Notes: generated from the sequence alone by a model not told the origin. DNA of 64,000 nucleotides from CBINFS01 sp966250015 (GCA_966250015.1 CBINFS010000011.1:47688-111687), one strand, 5' to 3'. Shown: positions 7,618 through 16,417, counted from the stretch's first letter. A program made the numbers and translations.

Positions 7618-9107
7618 ACCACCCCATCCAACCTCCCGCCGTATTGACGGGACTGCCTCCCAAATCTCCAGGCACACCCGGCTACGCCTGGCGTCAAGAG
7701 GTCGACCGATCGACCCGGCTCCCCGTCCTCACGTTTACCGCGAGTGCGATCGCCTGGTTGCTGATCGGTTCGGCGTTTGCCCTGCTGGCTGCGTTCAAGC
7801 TCGATTTTCCGGACTGGCTTGCCGGGCAGGCGGCGCTGACCTTCGGCCGCGTTCGACCCGCCCACCTGCACGCGACGATCTACGGCTGGATATCGATGGC
7901 GGGCGTAGGCATCATGGTGTGGCTGTGGGCACGCCTGCTCAAGACGCCGCTGCGCGGTCAGTGGCTCGTGCTGACGGCCGCCGTGCTTTGGAATACCGGT
8001 CTGCTCGTGGGCGTCACCGCCATTCTGGCAGGCGGATCTACAGGTGTCGAATGGCTCGAAATGCCGCTGACCGCCTTTCTTTTCATCGTCGCAGCCCTGC
8101 TGCTCGTCGCGATCGCGATGGTGTGGACGCTCATTCACCATCGCGTCGAGCACTTCTACATCTCGGTCTGGTACCTGGGCGCGGGGATGCTCTGGATGCC
8201 GTTCCTGCTCCTGGTCGTCCTGCTGGCGCCGCAAAAGGGATTGGCCCAGGCCACAGCCAACTGGTGGTTCGCGCACAACGTGGTGGGTTTATGGTTGACG
8301 CCCGTTGGCCTCGCAACCGCGTACTACCTCATTCCCAGGATCACCGGAAAACCGATTTACAGCTACAACCTCGCCTATCTGGGCTTCTGGACGCTCGCGC
8401 TGTTTTTCGGCTGGACGGGCGTCCATCACCTGGCCGGGGGACCCGTGCCGCAGTGGCTCGAAGCGGTGTCGATCGCGTTCAGCTTCATGATGATCATTCC
8501 GGTCGTCGCCGTGGCAGTCAACTTCCACAAGACGATGACCGGGTCTTTCAACCGGCTTAAGGACAGCGTGGCGCTTCGTTTCGTCGTATTCGGTGCGGTA
8601 AGCTACACGGTCGTCGGCCTGATCGGTGCGGTGCAGTCCTTCCGCGTCTACCAGGAGGTCGTGCACTTCACGCAACACACGGTCGCACACGCACACCTGG
8701 GCGTGTATGCGTTCGCGTCGATGATTGCCTTCGGCGCGCTGTACCACGTCGTCCCGCGCCTGACTGGCCGGGACTGGGAGAGCTCACGGCTGGTCAACCT
8801 CCATTTTTGGGTGGCTGCCGGAGGAATCACGATCCAGTGGGCGGCGCTCACGATCGCCGGCTTCACCCAGGGCCTTCAGCTCCTCGATCCTGTGATTCCA
8901 TTCGTCGAAATCGCCCGGAGCCTGAAGCCGTGGTTGCTCGTCCGGTCGATCACCGGCGTGTTCCTCACGGCGGGGCACTTCGTGTTCGCCTGGCTGCTTT
9001 ACCGTAACGTCCGGCCATCCAGTGCGGTGCGTACCCGCATGAACTCGACGGCCGCTCAAGAGGCCGGATTCGACGTATCTGCCACCATCGCGCAAAGATC
9101 TGCTTAA
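7614..9107 (+). CDS. ccoN: cbb3-like haem-copper oxidase catalytic subunit (CcoN-like, missing the catalytic Tyr)
   Basis: A 497-aa, about 12-helix catalytic subunit holding low-spin haem b and the haem b3-CuB centre. Ligands seen: His84 (RPAHLH) and His361 for low-spin haem, His359 for haem b3 (VAHAHLG), and His221, His271 and His272 for CuB (FAHNVV; TGVHHL). The 50-residue spacing from His221 to His271 equals that between His207 and His257 of the Pseudomonas stutzeri structure, so the two align without gaps. At the position of the cross-linked Tyr251 this protein has Phe265 (FFGWTGVHH), and at the position of Glu323 it has Ile337. Metal sites are therefore intact but two proton or radical residues are changed. 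GTG start coupled to ccoS. Oxygen reduction is the default reading; NO reduction is an open alternative. Confidence 0.85.
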   Translation: MNHPIQPPAVLTGLPPKSPGTPGYAWRQEVDRSTRLPVLTFTASAIAWLLIGSAFALLAAFKLDFPDWLAGQAALTFGRVRPAHLHATIYGWISMAGVGIMVWLWARLLKTPLRGQWLVLTAAVLWNTGLLVGVTAILAGGSTGVEWLEMPLTAFLFIVAALLLVAIAMVWTLIHHRVEHFYISVWYLGAGMLWMPFLLLVVLLAPQKGLAQATANWWFAHNVVGLWLTPVGLATAYYLIPRITGKPIYSYNLAYLGFWTLALFFGWTGVHHLAGGPVPQWLEAVSIAFSFMMIIPVVAVAVNFHKTMTGSFNRLKDSVALRFVVFGAVSYTVVGLIGAVQSFRVYQEVVHFTQHTVAHAHLGVYAFASMIAFGALYHVVPRLTGRDWESSRLVNLHFWVAAGGITIQWAALTIAGFTQGLQLLDPVIPFVEIARSLKPWLLVRSITGVFLTAGHFVFAWLLYRNVRPSSAVRTRMNSTAAQEAGFDVSATIAQRSA

Positions 9108-9131
9108 ACCCGGACAAGATTGGCACCGATC

Positions 9132-9749
9132 ATGCCCACGAGAGCCAGCACGTTAGTTATCGGAGCGCTGAGTGCCGTCATGATGAGCTATACGGCGCTC
9201 GCACTGATTCCCGGCTTCCAGCTTTCGACCGTCGAAGCCACGCCCGAACGGATCGAGTACACGGCCGCGCAGGCACGTGGCCGGCTGGTTTACCAACGCG
9301 AGGGATGCCTGTACTGCCACACACAGCAAGTCCGGGCGGAGGGATTCGGAGTGGATCAGGCGCGCGGCTGGGGCAGCCGGGGCTCGCTCCCGGGCGACTA
9401 CGTCTACGACGACCCGCCCCTTCTCGGCTCGATGCGCACCGGCCAGGACCTGCACGACATCGGGCACCGGGTGCCGAGCCTTGAGTGGCACCTGACCCAC
9501 CTGTACCAGCCCCGTGCGCTCGTGGCCGGCTCCCTGATGCCTGCCTACCCATACCTCTTCGAAGTCCGCGACCCGGCCGACGTGCTTCCGTCAGAGGTGA
9601 CCGTCGCTTTACCCCGGCAATACCAGCCGGGCGACGGCAAGGTCGTGGTAGCCACTCGCGATGCCCTCGATCTCGTGGCGTACCTGCAATCCCTCAGGGT
9701 CTCGCCGGTCCTTCAGGCAGATGGTGGGACCGCTCCAACCGTCAACTAA
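9132..9749 (+). CDS. ccoO: cbb3-type oxidase mono-haem cytochrome c subunit (CcoO)
   Basis: Membrane-anchored cytochrome c of 205 aa, passing electrons to CcoN. An N-terminal helix (about 6-27) anchors it; CLYCH gives Cys59-Cys62-His63 for covalent haem c. The CcoO-specific stretch GSMRTGQDLHDIGHR and the likely axial Met in GSLMPAYPYLF follow. Begins 24 nt after ccoN; ATG 9132 was preferred to TTG 9120 in the same frame. The family usually has a conserved CYNCHSQ where this one has CLYCHTQ, a mild divergence that matches the divergent CcoN. Its haem attachment would depend on the thiol-reductase genes upstream. Confidence 0.88.
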   Translation: MPTRASTLVIGALSAVMMSYTALALIPGFQLSTVEATPERIEYTAAQARGRLVYQREGCLYCHTQQVRAEGFGVDQARGWGSRGSLPGDYVYDDPPLLGSMRTGQDLHDIGHRVPSLEWHLTHLYQPRALVAGSLMPAYPYLFEVRDPADVLPSEVTVALPRQYQPGDGKVVVATRDALDLVAYLQSLRVSPVLQADGGTAPTVN

Positions 9750-9761
9750 CACCGCGTAACG

Positions 9762-10442
9762 ATGTCAGAGATCTCGGTTGTTGAACCTTCAGTACACCAG
9801 ACGCCGGAAGATCAGCTCAGCCCGTCGCTCGAGGACGAGAGCCTCCCACCGGAGGGCCGCGGTAAGGTGCCCGCATGGGTCTGGATCGTCATTGCCGGCG
9901 TGCTAACCTTCAGCCTGGTCTATCTCGGCCGTTACGTGGATGATTTTGGCCCCTACCCCTGGCTCCACCAACCCGACCTGGCGGCCGGTCAGGCTGGGGC
10001 CGATGACGCGGACGTAGACGGCGCCCAGATTTACGCCTTCCGTTGCGCCGCCTGCCACCAGGCGGAAGGGACAGGCGTCGTCGGCGCGTTTCCGCCACTT
10101 GTCGGCTCCGAGCTGGTCAACGGCGAACCCGGCGTCGTAACCCGTATCGTGATGAACGGGCTGTCTGGACCGGTCGTGATCGGCGGGGTCGAATACAACG
10201 GCTTCATGCCAGCCTGGGATCGCATGCTTTCCGATGCGGAGATCGCCGCAGTCGTTACCTACATCCGCTCTAGCTGGTCCAATCAGGCTTCGGCGGTAAC
10301 CGCCCGGCAGGTGGCCGCCCTGCGCGAGCTCCTTGGAGGAAGAAACCAGCCGTGGACGGTCCCGGAGCTACAGCTTCCCGAAAATCAAACCCTGCCCCCC
10401 GACGATTCAGCCCCCGCCGATTCGACCCTTGCGGAGATGTAA
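9762..10442 (+). CDS. ccoP: single-haem cytochrome c subunit (CcoP-like)
   Basis: A 226-aa membrane-anchored cytochrome c placed as the third oxidase gene, 12 nt after ccoO. An acidic N-terminus precedes one helix (about residues 37-57), then a single cytochrome c domain with CAACH (Cys95-Cys98-His99) and axial Met149 (NGFMPAW). Canonical CcoP has two CxxCH sites and is near 300 aa; this protein has one and ends in a Pro/Asp-rich tail. So either the second haem domain was lost or this lineage uses a mono-haem third subunit. It is the electron-entry subunit by position. A free-standing cytochrome c of other function is less likely because of the tight gene order. Confidence 0.82.
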   Translation: MSEISVVEPSVHQTPEDQLSPSLEDESLPPEGRGKVPAWVWIVIAGVLTFSLVYLGRYVDDFGPYPWLHQPDLAAGQAGADDADVDGAQIYAFRCAACHQAEGTGVVGAFPPLVGSELVNGEPGVVTRIVMNGLSGPVVIGGVEYNGFMPAWDRMLSDAEIAAVVTYIRSSWSNQASAVTARQVAALRELLGGRNQPWTVPELQLPENQTLPPDDSAPADSTLAEM

Positions 10443-11072
10443 GACGCGGGTGAGCAGTTGACCTTTCAAGCGCCGGGAAATGAGGCTCGATTAATGGCTG
10501 CGCCGGTCCTTTTTCCACCCCTATGATCCCCTCAAGGGGATGGTTTGTCTGCGTCTACAACTATGCAAATAATAGACCTATAGGTATTGGCGGCAGGTTC
10601 AGGAATGGCGCTCAATTCGCAGATGGCCGCTGTCTTACCGGAGATGTCTTTTTAAGACAGAAGTAGACCGGAGGCGCCTTGTTTCCCACAATCACTCCCC
10701 ACCCGGAGCGTCATTCCTGCGAAGGCAGGAATCCAGGAAAGGGCTGTGCAAGGCCGAATCATTTAGCCGCTAGACCCACAAATGGATCCAGACACGCGGG
10801 GGCCGGGATGACGTGTTTTTTGGGTATTCAGTTATAAATCACATCCCATCTTTTATGTCTAGCCCCTTCAAAATCATCTGCGTCCATCGGGGGACTGTCG
10901 TTCAATTTCTCTTCGCGCCTTCGTGTCTTCGCGTGAGAAGCATGATCTGCCTTTCGGGATGGTGAACAGCCGTATCCCGGTGTTTTTGCAGCGAAAACGA
11001 ACAGCATCTTGACGGGCGGTTGCGTATAATGTAGCGTCCTTCCCTCTCCAAATGGCTCGTGCGCGGCGTTCG
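10443..11072. repeat. 630-nt intergenic region with palindromic repeats
   Basis: No gene seen. A weak hairpin (ATCCCC/GGGGAT, 10526-10541) lies 85 nt after ccoP. A repeat unit A at 10709-10737 (stem ATTCCTGC/GCAGGAAT, then CCAGG) faces a degenerate inverted copy ending TGACGT at 10783-10814, the same arrangement as at 2131-2239. At 10911-10936 is a copy of the CTTCGCG-rich unit that also occurs at 59923-59949 and 60625-60651. A TATAAT box at 11025-11030 precedes the next gene; no convincing -35 element is spaced correctly from it. Confidence 0.65.
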
Positions 11073-11807
11073 ATGAACGATCTGTACCTCGTATTTGTCG
11101 CGGGTTTGCTCGGCAGCGCCCACTGTATCGGGATGTGCGGCGGCTTCGTTCTGGCCATTCACACGTCGCGCGACGGCTCCCGCATGCTGCTCCACCAGGT
11201 GCTCTACTTCGGCGGAAAGGCGCTGACGTATACCCTAATGGGCGCCGTGGCGGGGCTCGCGGGTGCCGCTATCGTAAACACGGCGGGCATACGGAGCTCG
11301 CTAAGCATCCTCGCGGGCGTGCTCATGGTGCTGATCGGGCTGGGACTCGTAGGGGTGATCGACAGGATCAGGGGGTTCGACCGGCTGACTTCCTTCCCCG
11401 GTTTCAAGCAGGCGATGGCGTATTTCCTCAAGAAACGGACGCCGACCGGGACGCTGGGCTTGGGCTTGCTGAACGGTCTGTTGCCTTGCGGGTTGGTCTA
11501 CGGCCTCCTGGCAAAGGCGGCCGCCACGGGCACGATCGCGGGTGGTGCGCTGACGATGGCCGTGTTCGGTTTAGCAACGGTGCCCGCACTCTTCGTCCTG
11601 GGTATGACCGGGCACCTGCTCCGCCCCGCGTGGCGCACGCGCCTGAACCTCGCCGGGGGTGTCCTCGTCATCCTGATGGGCGTGCTCACCATCGTCCGGG
11701 GTACGCCCGCTATGGGCTCCGTAATGGCCCTCTTCCACGGGGAAGCCCATCACGGCATGCACCAGGTAGACGAAGTAGCGCCGCCGAACGACCGCATGGC
11801 GCACTGA
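11073..11807 (+). CDS. sulfite-exporter TauE/SafE-like (DsbD_2-type) membrane protein
   Basis: About 244 aa with six predicted membrane helices. The signature GSAHCIGMCGGFVLA near the N-terminus and LLPCGLVYGLL in the middle are the paired cysteine/glycine motifs of the small cytochrome-biogenesis membrane family (DsbD_2, often named TauE/SafE or UreH-like) that sits beside cbb3 oxidase genes in many genomes. A His-rich tail (GEAHHGMHQ) could bind copper. Start: ATG 11073 puts the first motif directly after the start as in the family; ATG 11052 in frame is the alternative. Likely role: copper or reductant supply to the oxidase, an inference from neighbours. Convergent with the PII-like gene, 16 bp apart. 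Confidence 0.72.
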   Translation: MNDLYLVFVAGLLGSAHCIGMCGGFVLAIHTSRDGSRMLLHQVLYFGGKALTYTLMGAVAGLAGAAIVNTAGIRSSLSILAGVLMVLIGLGLVGVIDRIRGFDRLTSFPGFKQAMAYFLKKRTPTGTLGLGLLNGLLPCGLVYGLLAKAAATGTIAGGALTMAVFGLATVPALFVLGMTGHLLRPAWRTRLNLAGGVLVILMGVLTIVRGTPAMGSVMALFHGEAHHGMHQVDEVAPPNDRMAH

Positions 11808-11823
11808 CGAAAGCGCCGAAACG

Positions 11824-12117
11824 TCAGAATACCTGTTCGACGTTCCACACGAAAGCGCGGAGTCCCTGCTCCGGCGCTTTGGCATCGAGCTCACGCACCC
11901 GTTCGAGAACGGCCGGTACGAGCCTGTCCTCCACCACGCAGAGCATGGCGTCGTTCAGCTCCGGCCACGTGTGAGATCCCATACGCGGCTCGCCCGTCTC
12001 ACTTCCCCGCCCGTGGACGCTCGTCCATCGCGTAAACCCGCGGATCTCGAGGTCGTCGAGCAGCTGAATAACGTCGGCGGATAAGACCTGATTAAATACC
12101 AGAAAAATGGATTTCAT
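11824..12117 (-). CDS. PII-like signalling protein
   Basis: A 97-aa cytoplasmic protein with the ferredoxin-like pattern of small PII-like/CutA-like trimeric proteins. It starts MKSIFLVFNQVLSADVI, continues through a helix, then IRGFTRW and a glycine-rich loop (HGRGSETGEPRMGSH) in the T-loop region, and ends with VEDRLVPAVLERVREL and FVWNVEQVF. This type is often encoded beside RND metal or drug efflux pumps and is thought to sense a small ligand or metal. ATG 12117 was chosen over an extension to 12180 because the extension runs through the hairpin at 12139-12177. It is the last gene of the efflux operon, 65 nt after the pump gene. Ligand unknown. Confidence 0.68.
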   Translation of the reverse strand: MKSIFLVFNQVLSADVIQLLDDLEIRGFTRWTSVHGRGSETGEPRMGSHTWPELNDAMLCVVEDRLVPAVLERVRELDAKAPEQGLRAFVWNVEQVF

Positions 12118-12138
12118 ACCCTGAAGTGCTTGGAAAAT

Positions 12139-12177
12139 GAGCCCGCTGAGCCCGATGCTCCCAGGCTCAGCGGGCTC
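12139..12177 (-). terminator. 14-bp perfect hairpin between pump and PII-like gene
   Basis: Arms GAGCCCGCTGAGCC (12139-12152) and its exact complement (12164-12177) with an 11-nt loop. Read on the minus strand it follows the RND stop codon by 6 nt and is followed by ATTTTCC, a short U-run. It fits an intrinsic terminator or attenuator that lowers expression of the PII-like gene relative to the pump. Confidence 0.6.
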
Positions 12178-12182
12178 CAACG

Positions 12183-15100
12183 TCAGTGAACGGGGACAAT
12201 CTTCGGGATAGATTCTTTCGTTGCGGCGCCGTCTCCCGAAAATGCCTTATTCCGTCTCTTTTCTTTACGCGACTCAAAGACTGCGTACACGGTTGGCACC
12301 AGGATGAGCGTCACGAGCGTGGAGAACGTCAGGCCGCCGATCACCGAAACGGCCATCGGCCGCCAGATCTCCGAGCCCTCGCCTTTGCTCAGCACCATCG
12401 GCACCATCGCGAGGATCGTCGTCAGGGTCGTCATCAATACGGGGCGCAGACGAGAGATGCCCGACCGCACGACGGCTGCGTTGATCGGGAGGCCCCTCGC
12501 GCGCATCAGGTTCGTGTAGTCCACCAGCACGATACCGTTCTTCACGACGATACCGACGAGGATGATCGCGCCAAGCAGGCTGATCACGCCCAGCTTCGTA
12601 CCCGACATGAGCAGCGCAAACACTACGCCAGTGAAAGCGAACGGCACCGAGAACATGATGATGAACGGATCCCGGAGGCTCTCGAACTGCGCCGCCATGA
12701 CGAGGTACACCAGGATGAGGCTCAGCACCAGGATCATGAACAGATCGGCGAAGGCCTCCTGCTGATCCTCGTAGTCACCGCTGATCACGATCTCGATTTG
12801 TGGCGGCAGGTTCTGCGCGTCCACCCACTTCTGGATGTCGGCAATGATCAGGTTAAGGGGGCGTCCCATGATGCCGGACGACACCGTTACCGACCGCTCG
12901 CGGTCGATGTGGTCGATGTTCGGTGGCGCCATGTATTCGCGTATGGTGCCGAGGTCTTTTACCCGAACCGTCGTACCGTACGGCGTCAAGATCGCGATGT
13001 TCTCGATCTGAGAGAGCGAGTTGCGAACCGATTCGTCGTAGCGAAGCACCACGTCGTACTCGTCGCCTTCACGACGGAACGTAGTGGCCGTCAGGCCCGC
13101 GATCTTCCCTCTGACGACGGTTGCCACCGACGCCGAGTTGAGTCCGAAAGCCGAAAGCCGCTCACGGTCGAAGACGAATTCGAGCTCGGGGCGTACGTCA
13201 CCCCGGCTGATCCGAACGTCACGCACGCCCTCGACGCCACGCATGTGTTCGGCGAGGCTCTCGGCAAGCCGGGTCGTCTCCTCGATGTTGTTGCCGAGGA
13301 TGTTGACGGCAATGGGGGCGACATTCCCCATCATACTCTCCTCCGTCGTCACCGCGAACGTTTCCACTTCCGGCATATTCGCCAGGATGCCGCGAACCAC
13401 GTCGGCGATCTCGAAGACAGAGCGCTCACGTTCGGCGAGCTCCACGAGGGCGAGGCGTATGGTGGCCTGGTTCGTCGTTCCTCCGATCGACATCATACCA
13501 CCGCCGCTTCCGGTGGTCGAGCTGATGATATCAGCTTCGGGTATCGCCTCAGAAATTTTCTTTTCGAGCTCGCTCACGACCTGCGACGTATAGTCGAGGC
13601 TGCGACCCGTAGCCAGCTCCATCGTGGCCACGAGCTGCCCACTGTCGCTCTGCGGCATGAACTCGGTGCCGATTCGGGGCACCTGCATGAGGCTCAAGAC
13701 GAAAATGCCGAGCGCTGAAAAAAGAATGGTCTTTTTATGCGCGAGCGCCCAACGCAGGCTGGATCCGTAGAACCGATCGAGCCAGTCCAGCCACCTCCCG
13801 ATGACGGTGTTGAGCGCGCGTATCGGTTTCGGGGGGTGCTTTCCTTCGCCAGGACGTTTCAACATCAACGACCCCATCATGGGAGTCAGGGAAAGCGCCG
13901 CAATCGTCGACGTGACGATCGTCACCGACACGATGAACCCGAGCTCTCTGAACCAGATACCCATCATGCCCGTCACGAACGTCAGCGGCAGAAAGACGGC
14001 TACGATGGTGAGCGTCGTCGCAACGACGGCCAGGCCGACCTCGCTGGTGCCGTAGATCGCCGCCTGCTTCGGACTGCTCCCCTTCTCGACGTGCTTCATG
14101 ATGTTCTCGAGCACCACGATCGCGTCGTCCACCACCATACCCAGCGCAATCGAGAGCGAGGAGAGTGAGATGATGTTGAGCGAGCTGCCGGTCAGCGCGA
14201 GGTAGATGAACGCCACGATGAGCGAAACCGGGATCGTAACGGCGATGACGATGGTGGCGCGCCACTGCCTCAGGAAGATCAGCACGATCAGCACGACGAA
14301 GAGCAGTGCGTAAAAAATCACCCTCGTCAGGTTGTCGATCGAGTGGACGATGAACTCGGAGGTGTCGATGATCGTGTTGATGCGCACGTCGGGCGGCAGC
14401 GTCTCGATGAGCGCCGGTATCCGCCTGTTCACCTCGTTTGCCACCGAAACGGTGTTGGCGCCGGTCTGCTTCTGCACCATGAGCGCCACGCCCTGGTTGC
14501 CGTTAACCCGGCTGATCGCCACCTCGTCCTCGAGGCCCTGTCGTACGTCGGCGATGTCGCGGAGGTAGACGACCCGACCGTCACGGTTCGAGATGACGAC
14601 GTTTGCGATCTGCTCAGGATCGGTGAATTCGCTGTTGACGCGCAGGTTGTAGCTGTTGGTGCCCAGGTCGACGCGGCCCGCCGGCACGATCACGTTTTCG
14701 GCAGCCAGAATCTGCGCCACCTGCTGGAGGCTGAGGCCGTACGCTTCGAAACGTTGCGGATCGAGAATGACCTCGATCTGGGGCACCGGCGCACCGATGA
14801 TCGTAACGGCGCCAACTCCCTCGATCCGGTTCAGCGGACCGACCACCTGGTCTTCCAGGATACGCTCGAGGTCGTTGTAGCTCTGCTCCGCCGTCGCCGA
14901 AAAGATGACGACGGGCATGCTGGACGACGAGAACTTGTAAATGATCGGGTCATCGACGTCGTCCGGCAGGATCGACGAGACCCGGCCAATCACGTCGCGG
15001 ACGTCATTCGCCGCCTCGTCCAGGCTGATGCCGTACTCGAACTCGAGCGTGATCGTCGACAGGTTGTCGACCGACGTTGAGGTGATTTCCAGCAGGTTTG

Positions 15101-15323
15101 GTACCGTGCTGAGCGCCTGCTCGAGGTGATCGGTTACGTTTTGCTCGACTTCGAGCGCACCCGCTCCCTGGTACGTCGTGATCACCGTAATGTACGGCGG
15201 CTCGATCTCGGGGAAGAGGTCGATCGGCAGCCGAATGTAGGAAAAGATGCCGAAGACCATGATGGCCAAAAAGGCCATCACGGTGGCAACAGGCCGGCTA
15301 ACGGCTATGCGAAAGAGATTCAT
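12183..15323 (-). CDS. RND efflux transporter, AcrB/HAE1 family
   Basis: A 1046-aa proton-driven inner-membrane pump of a tripartite efflux system. The N-terminus MNLFRIAVSRPVATVMAF begins TM1; RLPIDLFPEIEPPYITV is the conserved segment after it; GMVVDDAIVVLENI in TM4 (about residue 400) carries the paired aspartates of the proton relay. Twelve helices in two halves with two large periplasmic loops fit the usual length of 1020-1050 aa. The GxxxxxDDAIV motif and absence of the heavy-metal DFG-type motif favour a hydrophobe/drug (HAE) pump over a CzcA-type metal pump. Third structural gene after tolC and the adaptor, 41 nt after the adaptor stop. Confidence 0.92.
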   Translation of the reverse strand: MNLFRIAVSRPVATVMAFLAIMVFGIFSYIRLPIDLFPEIEPPYITVITTYQGAGALEVEQNVTDHLEQALSTVPNLLEITSTSVDNLSTITLEFEYGISLDEAANDVRDVIGRVSSILPDDVDDPIIYKFSSSSMPVVIFSATAEQSYNDLERILEDQVVGPLNRIEGVGAVTIIGAPVPQIEVILDPQRFEAYGLSLQQVAQILAAENVIVPAGRVDLGTNSYNLRVNSEFTDPEQIANVVISNRDGRVVYLRDIADVRQGLEDEVAISRVNGNQGVALMVQKQTGANTVSVANEVNRRIPALIETLPPDVRINTIIDTSEFIVHSIDNLTRVIFYALLFVVLIVLIFLRQWRATIVIAVTIPVSLIVAFIYLALTGSSLNIISLSSLSIALGMVVDDAIVVLENIMKHVEKGSSPKQAAIYGTSEVGLAVVATTLTIVAVFLPLTFVTGMMGIWFRELGFIVSVTIVTSTIAALSLTPMMGSLMLKRPGEGKHPPKPIRALNTVIGRWLDWLDRFYGSSLRWALAHKKTILFSALGIFVLSLMQVPRIGTEFMPQSDSGQLVATMELATGRSLDYTSQVVSELEKKISEAIPEADIISSTTGSGGGMMSIGGTTNQATIRLALVELAERERSVFEIADVVRGILANMPEVETFAVTTEESMMGNVAPIAVNILGNNIEETTRLAESLAEHMRGVEGVRDVRISRGDVRPELEFVFDRERLSAFGLNSASVATVVRGKIAGLTATTFRREGDEYDVVLRYDESVRNSLSQIENIAILTPYGTTVRVKDLGTIREYMAPPNIDHIDRERSVTVSSGIMGRPLNLIIADIQKWVDAQNLPPQIEIVISGDYEDQQEAFADLFMILVLSLILVYLVMAAQFESLRDPFIIMFSVPFAFTGVVFALLMSGTKLGVISLLGAIILVGIVVKNGIVLVDYTNLMRARGLPINAAVVRSGISRLRPVLMTTLTTILAMVPMVLSKGEGSEIWRPMAVSVIGGLTFSTLVTLILVPTVYAVFESRKEKRRNKAFSGDGAATKESIPKIVPVH

Positions 15324-15364
15324 ATGTCAGGTCCTGGTTGGTCGGCTTCATCCACCCACAATAT

Positions 15365-16417
15365 TCACTCGACGATCTGCACCTTGCTGCCGTCGTTGAG
15401 CCGGCCGGTGCCTTCTGAAATGACGAGTGCCCCTTCCGGCAATCCGTCCACGATCAGGCGGTAGTCCTCGAAACGGTCGCCCACTTCGACGTTGCGGCGG
15501 CGTGCGACCCCGTCTTCCACCACGTAGACGTAGTACGTCGTGCTGCCGGGTGACTGGAGCACCGTCGCGGCGGGTACGAAAAGCCCGGTCACGTCCCCCA
15601 GGTTGAGCTCCACACGGGCAAACATGCCCGGGCTCAGCAGCTGCTCGCTGTTGTCGACGCGGACCTCCACCCGGAACGTGCGACTCCCGGGATCGACCGT
15701 CGGGTGAATTTTGGCCACGCGGCCAGCAAAGGCCCGGTCGGGGTACATGTCCAATCGGATCACCGCCGGCATGTTTTGTTTGACGAACGGGAAGTAGTTC
15801 TCCGACACGTTGACGACGACCTTGAGCGGATTCGTCTGCATCACCGTCAGGAGCGAGGGCGCTTGAATCCCGGCCATGAACATCTCCCCTTCGACGAAAT
15901 TCTTCGCCGTGACGACGCCGTCGATCGGTGAGCGTAGCTCCGTATTCTTCTGGAGCATCTCGACGGTGCTGAGCGCGTTGTCGTACTGCGCTTTCGCCTG
16001 CTCGTACCGCTGCTTCGAGACCGATCCGATCTCCAGCAGATTACGCATTCGCTCCATGTCGTTTTTGGCGACGTCGAGCTGCACGAGGGCTTGCTGCAGG
16101 TTGGCGCTCTCCATGTTGACGAGCACCTGGCCACGGCGCACACGGTCCCCCTCATCCACGTGGATCTTTTCGATGCGCGCACCGCTCGGTGCCGTTATGT
16201 AAGCCTGCTCCCAGGCTTCGATCGATCCCGAGTACGTGACCAGCCGGGGAAGCGTCCGCACCTCAGGTTTGACCACCCGGATCGGTTGCGCACGCTCTTC
16301 GACGACAGGCGCCTCAGGCTCTGCTTCACCGGATCCAAAAGCACCGGCCACCGCCAGGAGGATGACGATTAGCCCAATAGCTACCGGGGTAAATATGAGT
16401 ATCTTCTTGCGATTCAT
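15365..16417 (-). CDS. RND efflux periplasmic adaptor (membrane fusion protein)
   Basis: A 350-aa adaptor linking the RND pump to the outer-membrane channel. One N-terminal membrane helix (about residues 7-28) is followed by an acidic linker. The lipoyl/barrel-sandwich hybrid starts at VTYSGSIEAWEQAYITA with the characteristic VDEGDRVRRGQVL turn, then a coiled-coil hairpin (about 100-150, LQQALVQLDVAKNDMERM), the returning lipoyl half (RSPIDGVVTAKNFVEGE) and beta-barrel and membrane-proximal domains to the end. Length and order are standard for the HlyD/AcrA family. It lies 27 nt after tolC and 41 nt before the pump gene. Confidence 0.9.
   Translation of the reverse strand: MNRKKILIFTPVAIGLIVILLAVAGAFGSGEAEPEAPVVEERAQPIRVVKPEVRTLPRLVTYSGSIEAWEQAYITAPSGARIEKIHVDEGDRVRRGQVLVNMESANLQQALVQLDVAKNDMERMRNLLEIGSVSKQRYEQAKAQYDNALSTVEMLQKNTELRSPIDGVVTAKNFVEGEMFMAGIQAPSLLTVMQTNPLKVVVNVSENYFPFVKQNMPAVIRLDMYPDRAFAGRVAKIHPTVDPGSRTFRVEVRVDNSEQLLSPGMFARVELNLGDVTGLFVPAATVLQSPGSTTYYVYVVEDGVARRRNVEVGDRFEDYRLIVDGLPEGALVISEGTGRLNDGSKVQIVE

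Noticed and set aside
9121..9135. TGGCAC-N5-ATGC resembling a sigma-54 promoter
   Set aside because: It overlaps the ccoO start inside a tight operon and lacks the TTGC element; chance is likely.
12186..13718. 510-aa frame on the plus strand
   Set aside because: Antisense shadow of the RND pump gene, with composition typical of a complement frame (His, Arg, Asp-rich).
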